A stretch of 62,373 bases of DNA from an uncultured Cytophagaceae bacterium. GTDB lineage: Bacteria > Bacteroidota > Bacteroidia > Cytophagales > Spirosomataceae. The translations under genes and the position numbers were made by a program. The stretch spans positions 1 through 62,373 of the forward strand of contig CAIUGL010000089.1 of NCBI GenBank assembly GCA_903898715.1, given 5' to 3'. Each line of letters begins with the position of its first letter. Positions within the stretch are counted from its first letter, which is position 1. The notes beneath the pieces were generated by a model. It worked only from the letters and a program-made list of their open reading frames with translations, did no database searches and was not told where the DNA came from. This document shows positions 61,809 to 62,373 of the stretch, piece by piece.

Positions 61809-62373
61809 CCCGAAACCCATACACGGCCGAGTAACTAGTAGAAGTAGCATCAGAGGTTTTGACCATCCAAAAATACGTGCCACCCGACTTCACCGGAATC
61901 GTTAATGTCTCCGATTTAGTCTTTTGCGCAGCAACCTCGCGATTCCGGACTTTGGCGATGTCCGTGTCAACAAATACCTCATACGATAACAACGAATTTC
62001 CCGTGTCAGGATCTGATCCCGACCAGGTTAATTTCAACTGTCCCGACGCCGCAGAGACTTGTTGGCCCGAGGCCGGAAACGTCAAACTTGCCGGAAATGG
62101 CGCATACGAAACCTCACCCGCACCCGTCAAATAAAATTTCCATTTAGCCGAACTTGCGGTCATCGCCGTCTTCACCGATTTAGAAACGATCTGCCACTCA
62201 TACGGCAATCCAGTCGCCAAGGTAACCGTAGCCGGACTCGTTGGAAAACTTTTAGTCTCCGTCGTATTGGTCTTTAAATTCGTAATCTTTAAGTCATAAC
62301 TCGTAGCCCCCGCTGCAGGAACCCACGTAAACTGAACTTCATCCGCACGCGTATTCCCTCCCACCAAACAAAC
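61801..62373 (-). CDS. Fn3-like surface lipoprotein, N-terminus beyond window
   Basis: The frame is open from the window edge (191 codons visible) to a stop at 61801, so the N-terminus and probable signal are outside. The visible part repeats the layout of the lipoprotein at 42393: Fn3-like domain 1 with VQFTWVPAAGATSYDLKITN and SAKWKFYLTGAGE, and domain 2 with LKLTWSGSDPDTGNSLLSYE and GGTYFWMVKTSDATS. The shared WKFYL(S/T)G motif at the domain boundary makes the two paralogues. By analogy the genes upstream, beyond the right edge, could be a second DUF1800/DUF1501 pair on this strand (prediction). Confidence 0.85.
   Translation of the reverse strand, partial: VCLVGGNTRADEVQFTWVPAAGATSYDLKITNLKTNTTETKSFPTSPATVTLATGLPYEWQIVSKSVKTAMTASSAKWKFYLTGAGEVSYAPFPASLTFPASGQQVSAASGQLKLTWSGSDPDTGNSLLSYEVFVDTDIAKVRNREVAAQKTKSETLTIPVKSGGTYFWMVKTSDATSTSYSAVYGFRVN

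Noticed and set aside
1-62373. CRISPR arrays, tRNA/rRNA genes, integrases, complete insertion sequences, prophage genes
   Set aside because: None seen on either strand; the only mobile-type signals are the toxin-antitoxin pair and the RhuM remnant.

Overview
This is a chromosomal stretch from a member of the Bacteroidota, most likely a freshwater or soil Cytophagales-type bacterium. The evidence is a SusC/SusD pair, several proteins with a type IX secretion (T9SS) C-terminal sorting domain, many Bacteroidota-type lipoproteins, GH97/GH30/GH10 enzymes, moderate-to-low GC, and near absence of Shine-Dalgarno sequences. No rRNA, tRNA, CRISPR array, intact transposon or prophage was seen. Nearly every product is exported: periplasmic, outer-membrane or secreted.

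Layout. 0-12.9 kb: an incomplete secreted protein, a GH97 glycosidase lipoprotein, an M20 peptidase, a DUF819 membrane protein, an alpha/beta hydrolase, a SusD-SusC nutrient uptake pair with a candidate promoter and tandem upstream repeats, and an M14 carboxypeptidase. 13-20.9 kb: nine consecutive minus-strand genes in two or three transcription units. All encode exported, uncharacterised proteins (an LPP20/FlgT-like protein, a DUF6175-like protein, a BamE/SmpA-like lipoprotein, a LamG lipoprotein, and a lipoprotein joined by a Pro-rich linker to a beta-barrel). This is the best candidate for an undescribed system. 21-26.8 kb: a His-rich-headed membrane protein, a SOUL haem-binding protein, and a four-gene operon (DUF1080, ApbE, a SUMF1-fold protein, a Tat-exported Gfo/Idh/MocA oxidoreductase) that fits 3-keto-sugar chemistry in the periplasm. 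26.8-31.2 kb: a metalloprotease, a flavin monooxygenase and an alpha/beta hydrolase, tightly packed. 31.5-38.3 kb: a two-gene glycosyltransferase unit, a RelE/HigB-type toxin-antitoxin pair, an HDAC-family deacetylase, a neutral-ceramidase-like protein and a propeller plus (alpha/alpha)-toroid protein.

38.4-43.1 kb: a DUF1800-DUF1501-lipoprotein operon whose DUF1501 member is a T9SS cargo. A paralogue of its third gene is cut by the right window edge. 43.1-48.2 kb: a lipoprotein, a large M14 peptidase, a decayed RhuM-type gene, an NTF2-like lipoprotein and a PIG-L deacetylase. 48.3-52.4 kb: a xylan-type operon of GH10, a tiny membrane protein, GH30 and a nearby esterase. 52.4-62.4 kb: a Tat-type PLP enzyme, two FG-GAP/T9SS surface proteins (one a tandem duplication of about 500 residues), an HMA metal-binding protein behind a striking palindrome, a 35-residue Lys-rich protein, a type-B carboxylesterase and the incomplete lipoprotein.

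The general picture is a polymer- and peptide-scavenging envelope repertoire. Apart from one antitoxin, no transcription regulator is encoded here, so control of the SusCD and xylan units must come from elsewhere.
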